58,327 bases of DNA from CAVSUR01 sp052143655 (GTDB lineage Bacteria; Actinomycetota; Actinomycetes; Streptosporangiales; Streptosporangiaceae). The number at the start of each line of letters is the position of its first letter. Positions within the stretch are counted from its first letter, which is position 1. Below the pieces are notes generated by a model. It saw only the letters and a program-made list of their open reading frames with translations. It made no database searches and was not told the origin of the DNA. This document shows positions 38,985-47,173 of this stretch, in pieces. Both the position numbers and the translations under genes were made by a program. The stretch covers positions 1 to 58,327 of the forward strand of contig JBKQSL010000309.1 in the NCBI GenBank assembly GCA_052143655.1, in the 5' to 3' direction.

Positions 38985-41093
38985 TCAGTCCGAGCCGAAC
39001 TTCTTGATCTCCTCGAACTCAAGCTCGGTCAGCTCACGCGGCACGTCGTCCTTCTCCACCTTCACCCGCTGCACGTGGTGGCGGATATCCTCCACGATCT
39101 CGGGGTTGGCCAGCGTCGTGACGTCGCCGGTGTCGGCGAAGTTGGAGATGGCCGCGATGACCCGGCGCATGATCTTGCCGGACCGGGTCTTGGGCATGTC
39201 GGGCACGATCCAGACGTTCTTCGGCTTGGCGATCTTGCCGATTTCGATCTCGATCGTCCGGCTGACCTTGGCCTCGATCTCCGGGCTGGGGTCGATGCCC
39301 GGCTTGAGCGAGACGTAGATCTCCACCACCCGGCCGCGGATGTCGTCGACCACCGGCACGGCCGCTGCCTCGGCCACCTCGGGCACGGTCAGCGCCGCCG
39401 ACTCGAGTTCCTTGGTGCCGAGCCGGTGCCCGGCAACGTTGATCACGTCGTCGATGCGGCCCAGGATCCGGAGGTACCCGTCGGCCGCCATCACCGCGCC
39501 GTCGCCGCACATGAACGGCCAGTCGTTCCAGTCCTTGCTGTCCGGGTCCTTGTTGTACTTGCTGTAGTAGACGTCGATGTAGCGCTCTGGCTGGCCCCAG
39601 ATCGTCTGCATGATCCCCGGCCACGGGTTGCGGATGCACACCCGGCCCGCGTTGCCGCTGCCGGCCGGGATCTCGGTTCCGTCCTCGTCGTAGATGATCG
39701 GGAAGATACCGAGCACGCCCGGGCCGCAGCTGCCGGGCTTCATCGGCTGCAGGCCCGGCAGCGTGCTGCCGAGGAAGCCGCCGGTCTCGGTCATCCACCA
39801 GGTATCGGTGATGGCCGCCTGGCCCTTGCCGACCTCGGAATGGTACCAGCGCCACACCTCGGGCTCGATCGGCTCGCCGACCGTGGTCATGGTCTTGAAG
39901 TGGTAGTTGTACTTCTTCGGCTCTTCCGGCCCGACCTTGCGCAGCATCCGGATCGCGGTCGGCGATGTGTGGAAGATACTGACCCCGAGCTGCTCGGCGA
40001 CCCGCCACGGCCGCCCGGCGTCCGGGTAGTTCGGCGTGCCCTCGAAGATCACCGTCGTTCCGCCCAGGGCCAGCGGCCCGTACACGATGTAGGAGTGGCC
40101 GGTGATCCAGCCGATGTCGGCCATGCACCAGTACACGTCGTCGGGGTGGATGTCCTGGTAGTACTTCGAGGTGCCGGCCACGTAGGACAGGTAGCCACCG
40201 GTGCTGTGCACGGAGCCCTTCGGCCGGCCGGTGGTGCCGCTGGTGTACATCAGGAACAGCGGCGCCTCGGCGGGCATCGACACCGGGTCCACGATCGCCC
40301 CGGCGTGCCGGGCGAGCAGATCGTCGACGAAGACGTCCCGGCCGTCGGCCATCGGCGTCTGCGACCCGTACTTGCCCGGGTAGCGGCGCCAGACCACGAC
40401 CTTGTCGACTTCCTGGCCCTGCTTGGTGGCTTCCTCCAGCGCCTCGTCGGCCTTGACCTTGTGGTCGATGAGCTGGCCGCTGCGCCAGTAGCTGTCCGAC
40501 GTGATCAGCACGCGGCTGCCGGAGTCGGCGATGCGGGTGCCGCACGCGTTGCCGGAGAAGCCGCCGAACACCTCGGAGTGGATCACGCCGAGCCGGGCGC
40601 AGGCCAGCATCGTCACCGGCAGTTCGGGAACCATCGGCATGTGCAGCGTGACCCGGTCGCCGGCCTTCAGCCCCAGGTCGTCGCGCAGGACCGCGGCGAA
40701 CTCATTGACCTGCCGCAGCAGGTCGGAATAGCTGATGTGCCGGTAGCCCTCGTCCTCCGGCTCGCCCACAAAGATGATCGCGGTCTTGTCCGGGGTAGCC
40801 TGCGCGTGCCGGTCCACGCAGTTGTAGGAAGCATTCAGGCGGCCGCCGGCAAACCATTTCCAGAATGGCGGGTTGCTGGAATCCAGCACCGTGTCCCACT
40901 TCTTGTCCCAGCTGAGCAGGTCGGCGTACTCGGTGAAGCAGTCGGGGAAGTTCTCCAGGCTGAACCGGTCCAGGATGGCCGGGTCCTGTGCATAGGCCTG
41001 GCTGACGAATGCTGGCGGCGGCTCGTAGAGCTCCTCCTCCTTCCAGTGCACGGCGATCTGTGCCTCAGACTTGAACACAGGGCTTTCTGTCAT
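38985..41093 (-). CDS. acs: Acetyl-CoA synthetase (AMP-forming)
   Basis: 702 aa. Makes acetyl-CoA from acetate, ATP and CoA through acetyl-AMP. Motifs: P-loop YTSGTTGRPKGSVHSTGG, TDTWWMTETGG, the GRIDDVINVAGHRLG hinge, and the C-terminal PKTRSGKIMRR with the Lys that is acetylated in Acs. ATG at 41093 with GGAGG 9 nt upstream. Slightly longer than the usual 650 aa; the N-terminus (MTESPVFKSEAQIAVHWKEE) and the C-terminal extension account for this. Convergent with the lysine operon; it could supply the acetyl-CoA that Kce would need, but the gene is common anyway. Confidence 0.93.
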   Translation of the reverse strand: MTESPVFKSEAQIAVHWKEEELYEPPPAFVSQAYAQDPAILDRFSLENFPDCFTEYADLLSWDKKWDTVLDSSNPPFWKWFAGGRLNASYNCVDRHAQATPDKTAIIFVGEPEDEGYRHISYSDLLRQVNEFAAVLRDDLGLKAGDRVTLHMPMVPELPVTMLACARLGVIHSEVFGGFSGNACGTRIADSGSRVLITSDSYWRSGQLIDHKVKADEALEEATKQGQEVDKVVVWRRYPGKYGSQTPMADGRDVFVDDLLARHAGAIVDPVSMPAEAPLFLMYTSGTTGRPKGSVHSTGGYLSYVAGTSKYYQDIHPDDVYWCMADIGWITGHSYIVYGPLALGGTTVIFEGTPNYPDAGRPWRVAEQLGVSIFHTSPTAIRMLRKVGPEEPKKYNYHFKTMTTVGEPIEPEVWRWYHSEVGKGQAAITDTWWMTETGGFLGSTLPGLQPMKPGSCGPGVLGIFPIIYDEDGTEIPAGSGNAGRVCIRNPWPGIMQTIWGQPERYIDVYYSKYNKDPDSKDWNDWPFMCGDGAVMAADGYLRILGRIDDVINVAGHRLGTKELESAALTVPEVAEAAAVPVVDDIRGRVVEIYVSLKPGIDPSPEIEAKVSRTIEIEIGKIAKPKNVWIVPDMPKTRSGKIMRRVIAAISNFADTGDVTTLANPEIVEDIRHHVQRVKVEKDDVPRELTELEFEEIKKFGSD

Positions 41094-41370
41094 TTACTCG
41101 TCCTCCAGCCGGAAGATGATTCCGCCATAGCGGATGGATGCGCCCGCCAGGCCGCACCTGGCGGAAGGCGGTTCTCCTCAGCAGCCTTGCGGCCACGACG
41201 TCCGGCGGGCGGATGACTGTGACCGCCTGCCAGGGCTGCGCGAGCCCGGGCAGACGAGAACAGCGGCGGTCGCATGCTGTACGCCAGCGATCTCGCCATG
41301 CCGCCCCTCACGTGCTGGGAGAGATTGATCAATCGTAACGTCGGCGGGCATCCGGGAACAGGCCCGTCAT

Positions 41371-41439
41371 GGGCAGGTTCCGGCTGGCCGGACGGGCAGG
41401 TCACGGCTGGCCAAGCGGGCAGGTGACGGCTGGCCAGAC
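41371..41439. repeat. Three 23-bp tandem repeats upstream of a promoter-like element
   Basis: Units 41371-41393, 41394-41416 and 41417-41439 share GGGCAGGT, then two variable bases, then CGGCTGGCC and a variable end. They abut the TTGACA at 41444. Either iterons for a regulator or a simple minisatellite. Confidence 0.88.
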
Positions 41440-41443
41440 CAGG

Positions 41444-41471
41444 TTGACAATCCGGTGATCGGCGGTAGGTT
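41444..41471 (+). promoter_or_regulatory. SigA-type promoter TTGACA-N16-TAGGTT
   Basis: Consensus -35 (41444-41449), 16-bp spacer, -10 of TANNNT form (41466-41471). Best promoter match noticed in the window. Transcript would start near 41478, over 530 nt before the ppm1 start codon. Confidence 0.55.
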
Positions 41472-42014
41472 GCTGGCCAGCCCAGTACCGGGCCAGCCGG
41501 TCGGGGCGGTTAGCCGGCCCCCGCCCGCTGCGCCAGTAAGCGGGCCCTGTGCCCGTTTCCTGCCAGGCGCAGGCGGGAAGGGGGGCTGCTCCTCAGGCCC
41601 CGGCTGGACGGGGGTTTGGACCCGGCAGCGGCCTGGGCACCCAGTAGACAACGGAGGGCGAGCCTGTTGCCGGCGGGACGCGCTCCGGTCCGAAGGGAAG
41701 CCCGGGCCCTCATCCCTTTCCGGGTCCGGTGAGTCAGCCGGATCGACTACCCTAGGCTCGGCGGCGGAGCCAGTCGGCGTGCCCGAGCACCCCGGCGGGC
41801 ATGACCGGCCCGCATGCCGGCCAGTCGGGCCGGCCAGCCGGGCCGGACAGCACGGCAGGCTCGCGCCCGGCACCTGGAGTTAGCCGGATTGCCTGGGCGG
41901 GGCCGCCGCGAAGCACTGCCGACCAGTATGGTAGGAATTTGGCTGGCTGCGATTGCGCCGTTGGCGTCCCGGCAGCCTGCCGCCCCGCGGATCCCCGGCC
42001 TGAGGCAGGAACTA

Positions 42015-42785
42015 GTGACGTCAGATAACCGGCCCCCCGGCCCGCTCGGCAAGGTGGTCGTGATCATCCCGACCTACAACGAGCGGGAGAACCTGGAGCA
42101 GATCGCCGCGCGGGTGCACGGATCCGTGCCCGGCGCTGACATTCTCGTCGTCGACGACAACAGCCCCGACGGGACCGGGGACCTGGCCGACAAGCTCGCC
42201 TCCAACGAATCGCGCATCCACGTGCTGCACCGCCAGGGCAAGAACGGCCTCGGATCGGCGTACATCGCCGGCTTCGGCTGGGGCCTGGAGCACGGGTACG
42301 GCACCATGGTCGAGATGGACGCCGACGGATCGCATCAGCCCGAGGAGCTGCCCGAGCTGCTGGCCGCCCTGGGGCAGGGCGCCGACCTGGTGATCGGCTC
42401 GCGCTGGGTACCCGGAGGCAGCGTGAGCAACTGGCCGAAGTCCCGGGAGTTGCTGTCCCGCGGCGCCAACCTCTACACCCGGCTCATGCTCGGCATGGCC
42501 GTCCGGGACGCGACGGGCGGGTTCCGCGCGTACCGGGCGGCGACGCTGCGCGCTATCGCCCTGGACCAGGTGCTCTCCCAGGGATACTGCTTCCAGGTCG
42601 ACCTGACGCTGCGCACGGTGCAGGCCGGGCTGACCGTCGTCGAGGTGCCGATCAGCTTCACCGAGCGCACCCGCGGTGCCAGCAAGATGAGCCGGGCCGT
42701 CATTGGCGAGGCGCTGCTGCGCGTCACCCAGTGGGGCCTGGCCCGGCGGCTGGGCCTGAGCCGGCGCCGCACCGGCGGCCGGTAG
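42015..42785 (+). CDS. ppm1: Polyprenol monophosphomannose synthase
   Basis: 256 aa from the GTG at 42015 (GAGGCAGGA before it). GT2 family: VVVIIPTYNERENLEQIAAR, VDDNSPDGTGD, the DxD-type VEMDADGSHQPEELP, RWVPGGSVSNWP and a C-terminal SFTERTRGASKMS. Transfers mannose from GDP-mannose to polyprenyl phosphate on the cytoplasmic face, feeding mannosylation of lipoglycans and proteins in actinomycetes. It corresponds to the catalytic domain only; the acyltransferase part present in mycobacterial Ppm1 is absent. Confidence 0.9.
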   Translation: MTSDNRPPGPLGKVVVIIPTYNERENLEQIAARVHGSVPGADILVVDDNSPDGTGDLADKLASNESRIHVLHRQGKNGLGSAYIAGFGWGLEHGYGTMVEMDADGSHQPEELPELLAALGQGADLVIGSRWVPGGSVSNWPKSRELLSRGANLYTRLMLGMAVRDATGGFRAYRAATLRAIALDQVLSQGYCFQVDLTLRTVQAGLTVVEVPISFTERTRGASKMSRAVIGEALLRVTQWGLARRLGLSRRRTGGR

Positions 42786-42807
42786 CCGCTGCCGGCTAGC
42801 GGAGCAC

Positions 42808-42851
42808 GGCAAAGAGCCGCCCGGCACCCATCGGAACCCGGCGGCTCTGCC
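42808..42851. terminator. Hairpin between ppm1 and rbpA
   Basis: AGAGCCGCC/GGCGGCTCT 9-bp perfect stem extended by GGC/GCC across a bulged base, loop 18 nt, between convergent genes. Confidence 0.65.
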
Positions 42852-42882
42852 TGTCTCCTGCGCTGCCTGTCTCCTGCGCTGC
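42851..42882. repeat. 16-bp direct repeat x2
   Basis: CTGTCTCCTGCGCTGC twice in tandem, between the hairpin and the rbpA stop. Confidence 0.9.
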
Positions 42883-42896
42883 CTGCTCCCGGCCCG

Positions 42897-43274
42897 CTAC
42901 GCGCTCTTGCGCTGGCCAGGCGAGCCTGGCTGCGCGCCGCCGTCGCGCTGGCCGCGGATCACCGCGAGCCGCTCGGCCAGGACTTCTTCCAGGTCGGCAA
43001 CGCTGCGGCGCTCCATCAGCATGTCCCAGTGGCTGCGCGGCGGCTTGGCCTTCTTGGGCGCTGGCAGGTCCCCGGCCGTAGTACGGGCGGTCGCGCCGCA
43101 GACGCGGCATTCCCAGTTGACCGGAATCTCGGCCTCTGCCGCGAACGGAACCGTGAACTCGTGGCCCTTCGGGCAGACGAAAGCAACGTCCTGACGCGGT
43201 GCCAGATCGGTGTTACGGTCATTCTCATAGCTCGTAGCTCCGAGGCGGGTGCCGCGAAGCGCGCGCTCAGCCAT
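42897..43274 (-). CDS. rbpA: RNA polymerase-binding protein RbpA
   Basis: 125 aa from the ATG at 43274, with GGGAGG upstream. Activates transcription by binding RNA polymerase beta and the principal sigma factor. Seen: the N-terminal tail MAERALRGTRLGATSYENDR, the zinc-binding core with C34, H38, C56 and C59, the basic linker PAPKKAKPPRSHWDML, and the sigma-interacting helix ERRSVADLEEVLAERL. Actinobacteria-specific. Preceded by a SigR-type promoter, so induction by thiol stress is expected as in Streptomyces. Confidence 0.96.
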   Translation of the reverse strand: MAERALRGTRLGATSYENDRNTDLAPRQDVAFVCPKGHEFTVPFAAEAEIPVNWECRVCGATARTTAGDLPAPKKAKPPRSHWDMLMERRSVADLEEVLAERLAVIRGQRDGGAQPGSPGQRKSA

Positions 43275-43313
43275 ATGTCTGCTGCCTCCCTGGCGCTCAT
43301 CCGTCCTAGTGAC

Positions 43314-43339
43314 AACGGTGAGGATGCAGTCAGGATTCC
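43314..43339 (-). promoter_or_regulatory. SigR-type promoter of rbpA
   Basis: On the reverse strand GGAAT (43335-43339), 18-bp spacer, GTT (43314-43316), identical to the Streptomyces SigR consensus GGAAT-N18-GTT. It lies about 40-65 bases before the rbpA start codon. Confidence 0.75.
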
Positions 43340-43444
43340 CCCCGGCCGGTATTCCAACCCCGACTGGCGCGGTCAGATGCCGAAAACGGGCGGAAACCCA
43401 CTTGCCGGGCCGGCTGCCCGCCGCCTGGGAGCCTGCCCTGAACG

Positions 43445-44209
43445 CTAGCTCGCGACCTGCGGGTGCCACTGGCCGCGGGCGGTGAGCACGTCCCGCAGCA
43501 GTTCGGTGTTGTCCGTCATGATCCCGTCCGCGCCCAGGTCCAGCAGCCTGCTCATCTGCCCGGCGTCGTTCACGGTCCACACGTGCACGTGCAGCCCGGC
43601 CGCGTGCGCCCGGCGGATGAACCCGGCGGTGGCCAGCCGGACCGGGATCTGCGCGCACCGAACCCCGGCCCGGCGCAGCGGCCCGGACAGCAGCGCAGCC
43701 GGGCACCCGGCCCGGATGGCCCCGACGGCGGCGGGGGTCGTCGCCGTGCACACCGGGCGGCTCATGGCCCGCCGGGCCGCCGCCAGTCGCCGCCCGGAGA
43801 ATGAGACCACGCATACCCGGTCCCAGGCCGCTGCCCGGCGCACGACCTCGGCCAGCGGCGCGGCGGCGTGCTTGTCCTTCACGTCGATGTTGAACCGTGC
43901 CTGCGGCCAGGCGGCCAGCAGCTCGGCCAGCAGCGGGATCGGCTCGGTGCCGCCGATCCGGGCCGCGGCGACCTCGCGGTAGGGGAGCGCGGAGATCGGG
44001 CCGGCGGCGTCGGTCGCCCGGTCGAGGGTCTTGTCGTGGAAGGCGACCAGCACCCCGTCGGCCGTCGCGTGCACGTCCGTCTCCAGGTAGGCGTAGCCCA
44101 GGCCGATCGCGTGCTCAAAGGCCGGCCAGGAGTTCTCCGGGAAGTGCCCGGCCCCGCCGCGGTGGGCGAACGCGAGCGGGCGCGGGTGATCGAGATAACC
44201 GGCTGGCAC
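43445..44209 (-). CDS. Glycerophosphodiester phosphodiesterase
   Basis: 254 aa, GDPD family. Metal and catalytic residues visible: HRGG (16-19), PENS (E25), LETDVH (E43, D45) and FHDKTLDR (H58), later VKDKH and VWTVND. Hydrolyses glycerophosphodiesters to glycerol 3-phosphate and an alcohol. No signal peptide, so cytoplasmic. The GTG start at 44209 has CATACT 6 nt before it, suggesting a leaderless transcript. Confidence 0.92.
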   Translation of the reverse strand: MPAGYLDHPRPLAFAHRGGAGHFPENSWPAFEHAIGLGYAYLETDVHATADGVLVAFHDKTLDRATDAAGPISALPYREVAAARIGGTEPIPLLAELLAAWPQARFNIDVKDKHAAAPLAEVVRRAAAWDRVCVVSFSGRRLAAARRAMSRPVCTATTPAAVGAIRAGCPAALLSGPLRRAGVRCAQIPVRLATAGFIRRAHAAGLHVHVWTVNDAGQMSRLLDLGADGIMTDNTELLRDVLTARGQWHPQVAS

Positions 44210-44378
44210 GGCCCCAGTATGCAGAACAAGGGTGAACGACCGGCAGCACGCCAGGCGGCGCGCCGGCGCCGGGGCGGCTACCGCGCCGGGGCGGCTGCGG
44301 CGCCGGCCGGGCTGGGGCGCCGGCGCGCGTCGCGGTGAGCGCGGCCCGGCAGGGGTGACCGCCGGGGAAGCCCGCCGC

Positions 44379-45002
44379 CTAGCAGCCGCCCGGGCCGGGT
44401 CCGTCCGCCTCGGGCCCGCTCATCCCGCTCATCCCGCCCGTCCCGGGCGGCCCGGCCCATTCCCGGCGGCGAGCCTCGGCCAGCACGACCGCGGCAGCCG
44501 CCGCGACGTTCAGCGAGCCGACCTTCCCAGGCTGCGGGATGTAGGCCACGGCGTCGGCGGCGGCCAGCAGGGCCGGCGAGCAGCCGCGTTCCTCGTTGCC
44601 GAGGGCCAGGCACACATCGCCCGCCAGCGGGGCCTCGTGCAGCGGGACCGCCCCGGCGGCAAGCTCGATCGCGATGATCGCCAGCCCAGCGGCCCGGGCC
44701 GCGGCGGCCGCCGCGGCCACGTCGGGCACGAGCTCGATGTCCAGGTAGCGCTCCGTGCCGAGCGCGGTCTTGCGGGCCGACGGGTGCGCCGGGACCGCGC
44801 AGCTGCCGGTCAGCCACACCGGTCCCGCCCCGAACGCGGCCGCGGTCCGGATGATCGCCCCCAGGTTGAACGGCTGGCTGACCGACTCCAGCAGCAGGCC
44901 CAGCCGGGCCGTGGTCAGCCGCCGCCACTGCCGGTTGAGCCGCTTGACGTCCGTCGGGCCGAGCTGGCGCCGCCCGCCGGGCGCCGCCGCCGGGCCGGTC
45001 AC
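44379..45002 (-). CDS. SpoU/TrmH-family RNA 2'-O-methyltransferase
   Basis: 207 aa. SPOUT knot motifs: ESVSQPFNLGAIIRTAAAFG (motif 1), LALGNEERGCS (motif 2), and IPQPGKVGSLNVAAAAAVVL (motif 3, SAM-binding knot). Likely methylates tRNA or rRNA ribose; TrmH itself (tRNA Gm18) is the closest in sequence feel. Start overlaps the preceding methyltransferase's stop by 4 nt. The last 35 residues are Gly/Pro-rich. Confidence 0.9.
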   Translation of the reverse strand: MTGPAAAPGGRRQLGPTDVKRLNRQWRRLTTARLGLLLESVSQPFNLGAIIRTAAAFGAGPVWLTGSCAVPAHPSARKTALGTERYLDIELVPDVAAAAAAARAAGLAIIAIELAAGAVPLHEAPLAGDVCLALGNEERGCSPALLAAADAVAYIPQPGKVGSLNVAAAAAVVLAEARRREWAGPPGTGGMSGMSGPEADGPGPGGC

Positions 45003-45592
45003 CGGCCGACTCGCAGCAGGCGGTAGCCGCCGCGGGCGGCAGCCCGCTCAGTAGCCCAGCCGTCCCCGGCCAGCCAGCGCTGCAGTGAGTCCGAGCCGAG
45101 ATTGCGCTGCACGACCAGGTAGGCAGCGGCGCCGGGCGCCAGCCGGCGCAGCCACTGCGCCAGCAGCTCGTGCAGCGCCTGCTTGCCGATCCTGATCGGC
45201 GGATTAGACCAGATCGCCGCGAACTGCGGGGGCAGCGCGCCATCCCCGGGCTCTGCGCAGCGCACGTTCGCCAGCCCGGCCCGGGCCGCGTTTCGCGCAC
45301 AGAGGGCCAGTGCGCGCCGGTTCACGTCCACCGCCCACACCTGCGCGCCCGGTGCCCGGACCGCCAGGGTGAGCGCGACCGGCCCGTACCCGCAGCCGAG
45401 GTCGAGCAGGTCACCGCGGCCCGGCGGCGGCGGGACGGTCTCCAGCAGCAGCCGGGTGCCCGGGTCCAGCCTGCCCGGCGAGAACACGCCCGCGTCGGTC
45501 TCCAAGTCGAGCAGCACGTCTGGCAGCGCCACCTGCACCCGGCCGGGCCGGCTGGCGGCGGCCGGCTCGGGCGCGAAGTACTGCTGGCTCAC
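44999..45592 (-). CDS. RsmC-like SAM-dependent RNA methyltransferase
   Basis: 197 aa, 'methyltransferase small' domain: FSPGRLDPGTRLLL, SAM motif LLDLGCGYGPVAL, acidic loop VWAVDVNRRAL, and catalytic SNPPIRIGK, which is the N-P-P-Y/I type of amino-group methylation. Similar to the C-terminal half of RsmC (16S rRNA guanine N2). GTG start at 45592. Together with the TrmH-like gene it forms a small RNA-modification operon. Confidence 0.88.
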   Translation of the reverse strand: MSQQYFAPEPAAASRPGRVQVALPDVLLDLETDAGVFSPGRLDPGTRLLLETVPPPPGRGDLLDLGCGYGPVALTLAVRAPGAQVWAVDVNRRALALCARNAARAGLANVRCAEPGDGALPPQFAAIWSNPPIRIGKQALHELLAQWLRRLAPGAAAYLVVQRNLGSDSLQRWLAGDGWATERAAARGGYRLLRVGR

Positions 45593-45616
45593 GGGAGCTG
45601 GCCGCCCGGTCGCGCG

Positions 45617-46033
45617 TCAGCCGGGCTGCGGCGAGGCGTCCGGCTCGGCGCTGGCCGCTGCCGCCGCCGGGGCCGCCGGGGCCGCCGGAGCCGGCCGCAG
45701 GCCCGCCGCGACCAGGGCCGGGTTGATGTAGCGGTGAGTGATCCACCGCTCGACCACGAACGTCAGCACCGGGATGGTCCCGGCCGCCAGCACGATGACC
45801 GTAGCCGGGCTGGCCACCTTGATCCCCACCATCCGCGTCATCACGAACGCGACGAGCAGGTAGATGATGTACAAGATCCCGTGCGCGGTGCCCACGTACT
45901 TCACGACCACCAGGTTGTCCGCGAACACCTGGAGCGGGATCCCGACGAAGCACAGCACGATGAGCACGACGCCGGTCACGTACGCCATGATCCGGTAGGC
46001 ACGCACGCTCAGGGCGAGCGCCTCTGGTCGCAC
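45617..46033 (-). CDS. DUF3817-type membrane protein
   Basis: 138 aa with three to four helices: VTGVVLIVLCFVGIPLQVFA, GTAHGILYIIYLLVAFVMTR and ATVIVLAAGTIPVLTFVVE, followed by an Ala/Pro-rich tail. The VGTAHGxLYxxYL motif is the mark of DUF3817. GTG start at 46033 with GAGGAGGT 7 nt upstream. Function unknown. It leads the operon of the two methyltransferases. Confidence 0.85.
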   Translation of the reverse strand: MRPEALALSVRAYRIMAYVTGVVLIVLCFVGIPLQVFADNLVVVKYVGTAHGILYIIYLLVAFVMTRMVGIKVASPATVIVLAAGTIPVLTFVVERWITHRYINPALVAAGLRPAPAAPAAPAAAAASAEPDASPQPG

Positions 46034-46111
46034 CGGTGATACCTCCTCGTCAGCAGGGCCCGGCGGGTCAGCCGGAGCCGCCGGGCCAGCCAGGTCAGGC
46101 GGACCGCGCGG

Positions 46112-46582
46112 CTAGCGCAGCCCGTGCCATCGGCCGTGGCCCTTAACCTGGTCGTTCAGCCTGGCCAGGTAGTCGTTATAGGCCGCCAGCTCAGGGTCGT
46201 CGTCCTCAGCGGCCGCTCCGGCGGCCCCGGCCGGGCTGGCACCGGCCAGCGAATCCGCAGTGGCCTGGGTGCGAGAGCCGGTGGCGGCGGCCGCGTGCCC
46301 GGCGCCGGGCGGCAGGCTGACCTCCTCGGCTTCCTTCGGCGCGGCCGCCGGCTTCATCTCGTCGATGATCGTCTTGACCCAGAAGGCCACGCCCAGCACC
46401 GCGAAGATCGGCCATTCGAACGTGTAAGCCCAGCTCAGCGCATTACCCGACTCGGCGCGGCGGAACTGCCAGTCACCCAGCCACAGCATGCCGACGAAGG
46501 CGACGACCACGAAGGCATGCCACGCCAGCCATCGCGGCGTGATCAGGAAGAACCACCGGGGCCTGGTCCGCACGCTGGACAT
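46112..46582 (-). CDS. Hypothetical two-helix membrane protein, SURF1-like N-terminus
   Basis: 156 aa from the ATG at 46582; TAGGCT ends 7 nt before it, so a leaderless start is likely and the open extension to 46669 is not needed. Helices: AWHAFVVVAFVGMLWLG (followed by DWQFRRAE, reminiscent of the SURF1 'GxWQ' opening) and WPIFAVLGVAFWVKTII, then a low-complexity cytoplasmic tail ending in PELAAYNDYLARLN. I do not recognise a characterised family. Confidence 0.75.
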   Translation of the reverse strand: MSSVRTRPRWFFLITPRWLAWHAFVVVAFVGMLWLGDWQFRRAESGNALSWAYTFEWPIFAVLGVAFWVKTIIDEMKPAAAPKEAEEVSLPPGAGHAAAATGSRTQATADSLAGASPAGAAGAAAEDDDPELAAYNDYLARLNDQVKGHGRWHGLR

Positions 46583-46589
46583 GGATGGA

Positions 46590-46595
46590 AGCCTA
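46590..46595 (-). promoter_or_regulatory. -10 box TAGGCT (reverse) of a leaderless transcript
   Basis: On the reverse strand TAGGCT, 7 nt, then the ATG at 46582. Confidence 0.55.
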
Positions 46596-46673
46596 GCGCC
46601 GCTGGCGGACTGCACTGCCGCGCGGCCGGCCCGCTCCAGCGCGTCACTGCGCGATCGCACGCGGGACATCGGC

Positions 46674-46679
46674 GATAAT
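46674..46679 (+). promoter_or_regulatory. -10 box GATAAT of a leaderless transcript
   Basis: GATAAT, 7 nt, then the ATG at 46687. No ribosome site. Confidence 0.55.
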
Positions 46680-46686
46680 CGGGCTC

Positions 46687-47070
46687 ATGGTGCTTGCGGA
46701 ACTGCTCACCGGCCGCCGCGGCCCCGCCGGCCGGCTGCCCGGGAGCCTGGAGGACCTGCACGGCCCGGCCCGCGGGGTCATCGTGCTGCCCCGGCACCTG
46801 GCCTGGCCGGGACTGCGGGAATGCGACGTCACCGACGACGCCACCCGGCGCAGCATGTACGGCATCGTGCTCAGCCAGGGACGGCGCAACGACATCGCCC
46901 GGTTCCTCAACCCGCGGCTGCTGCGCCAGGACTGGCCGCTGATCAGGGTGGTCCTGGACCCCAGGCTCCGGCGCTGGTGCGAGCGCCGGTTCTCGCTGGG
47001 CGCGGACGGGCCGGTCCTGGCGGCGCCAGGGCGCGCCAGCGGGGGCGCCCGCGGTGCGCACCGCGCCTAG
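46687..47070 (+). CDS. Conserved actinobacterial hypothetical protein
   Basis: 127 aa, soluble, without a catalytic motif I can name. Core: RGVIVLPRHLAWPGLRECDV, MYGIVLSQGRRNDIARFLN, and a basic C-terminal LDPRLRRWCERRF. The pattern of conserved-looking Trp, Pro and Arg residues suggests a real protein, and the leaderless promoter and following terminator frame it as a one-gene unit. Could bind nucleic acid; unproven. Divergent from the two-helix membrane protein. Confidence 0.7.
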   Translation: MVLAELLTGRRGPAGRLPGSLEDLHGPARGVIVLPRHLAWPGLRECDVTDDATRRSMYGIVLSQGRRNDIARFLNPRLLRQDWPLIRVVLDPRLRRWCERRFSLGADGPVLAAPGRASGGARGAHRA

Positions 47071-47111
47071 CCGCGGCCGCGCCGGACCCGCAGCCTGCCC
47101 GACCTGCCCGT

Positions 47112-47147
47112 CCGCCGGCTACTGCCCATCCGGGCAGTAGCCGGCGG
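47112..47147 (+). terminator. Strong hairpin before adenylate kinase gene
   Basis: Perfect 16-bp stem (47112-47127 with 47132-47147), 4-nt ATCC loop, 41 nt after the upstream stop codon. No U-tract. Confidence 0.8.
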
Positions 47148-47173
47148 TAAGCCGGGCATGTCAGGGTAGTGGC

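Larger units (their letters stand above)
41094..42014. other. Long intergenic region, apparently non-coding, with promoter and repeats
   Basis: About 920 bases between the divergent acs and ppm1 genes. Open frames here have low-complexity, non-family translations. It contains three 23-bp tandem repeats (41371-41439), a promoter-like TTGACA-N16-TAGGTT (41444-41471) facing right, several GC-rich inverted repeats and, nearer ppm1, TATGGT at 41927-41932. A structured leader or small RNA is possible; I could not match it to a known RNA family. Confidence 0.5.

Noticed and set aside
41371..41439. CRISPR array
   Set aside because: Only three head-to-tail 23-bp repeats with no unique spacers and no cas genes in the window.
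41560..41720. SRP RNA, RNase P RNA, cobalamin or c-di-AMP riboswitch in the non-coding region
   Set aside because: Short resemblances such as GTCCGAAGGGAAGC and GCGGGAAGG were compared with remembered consensus cores, and the required flanking motifs were missing.
41455..41883. 142-codon forward frame in the acs-ppm1 gap as a gene
   Set aside because: Low-complexity Gly/Pro/Ser composition, no ribosome site of note, no recognisable family; its start lies between the -35 and -10 of the best promoter.
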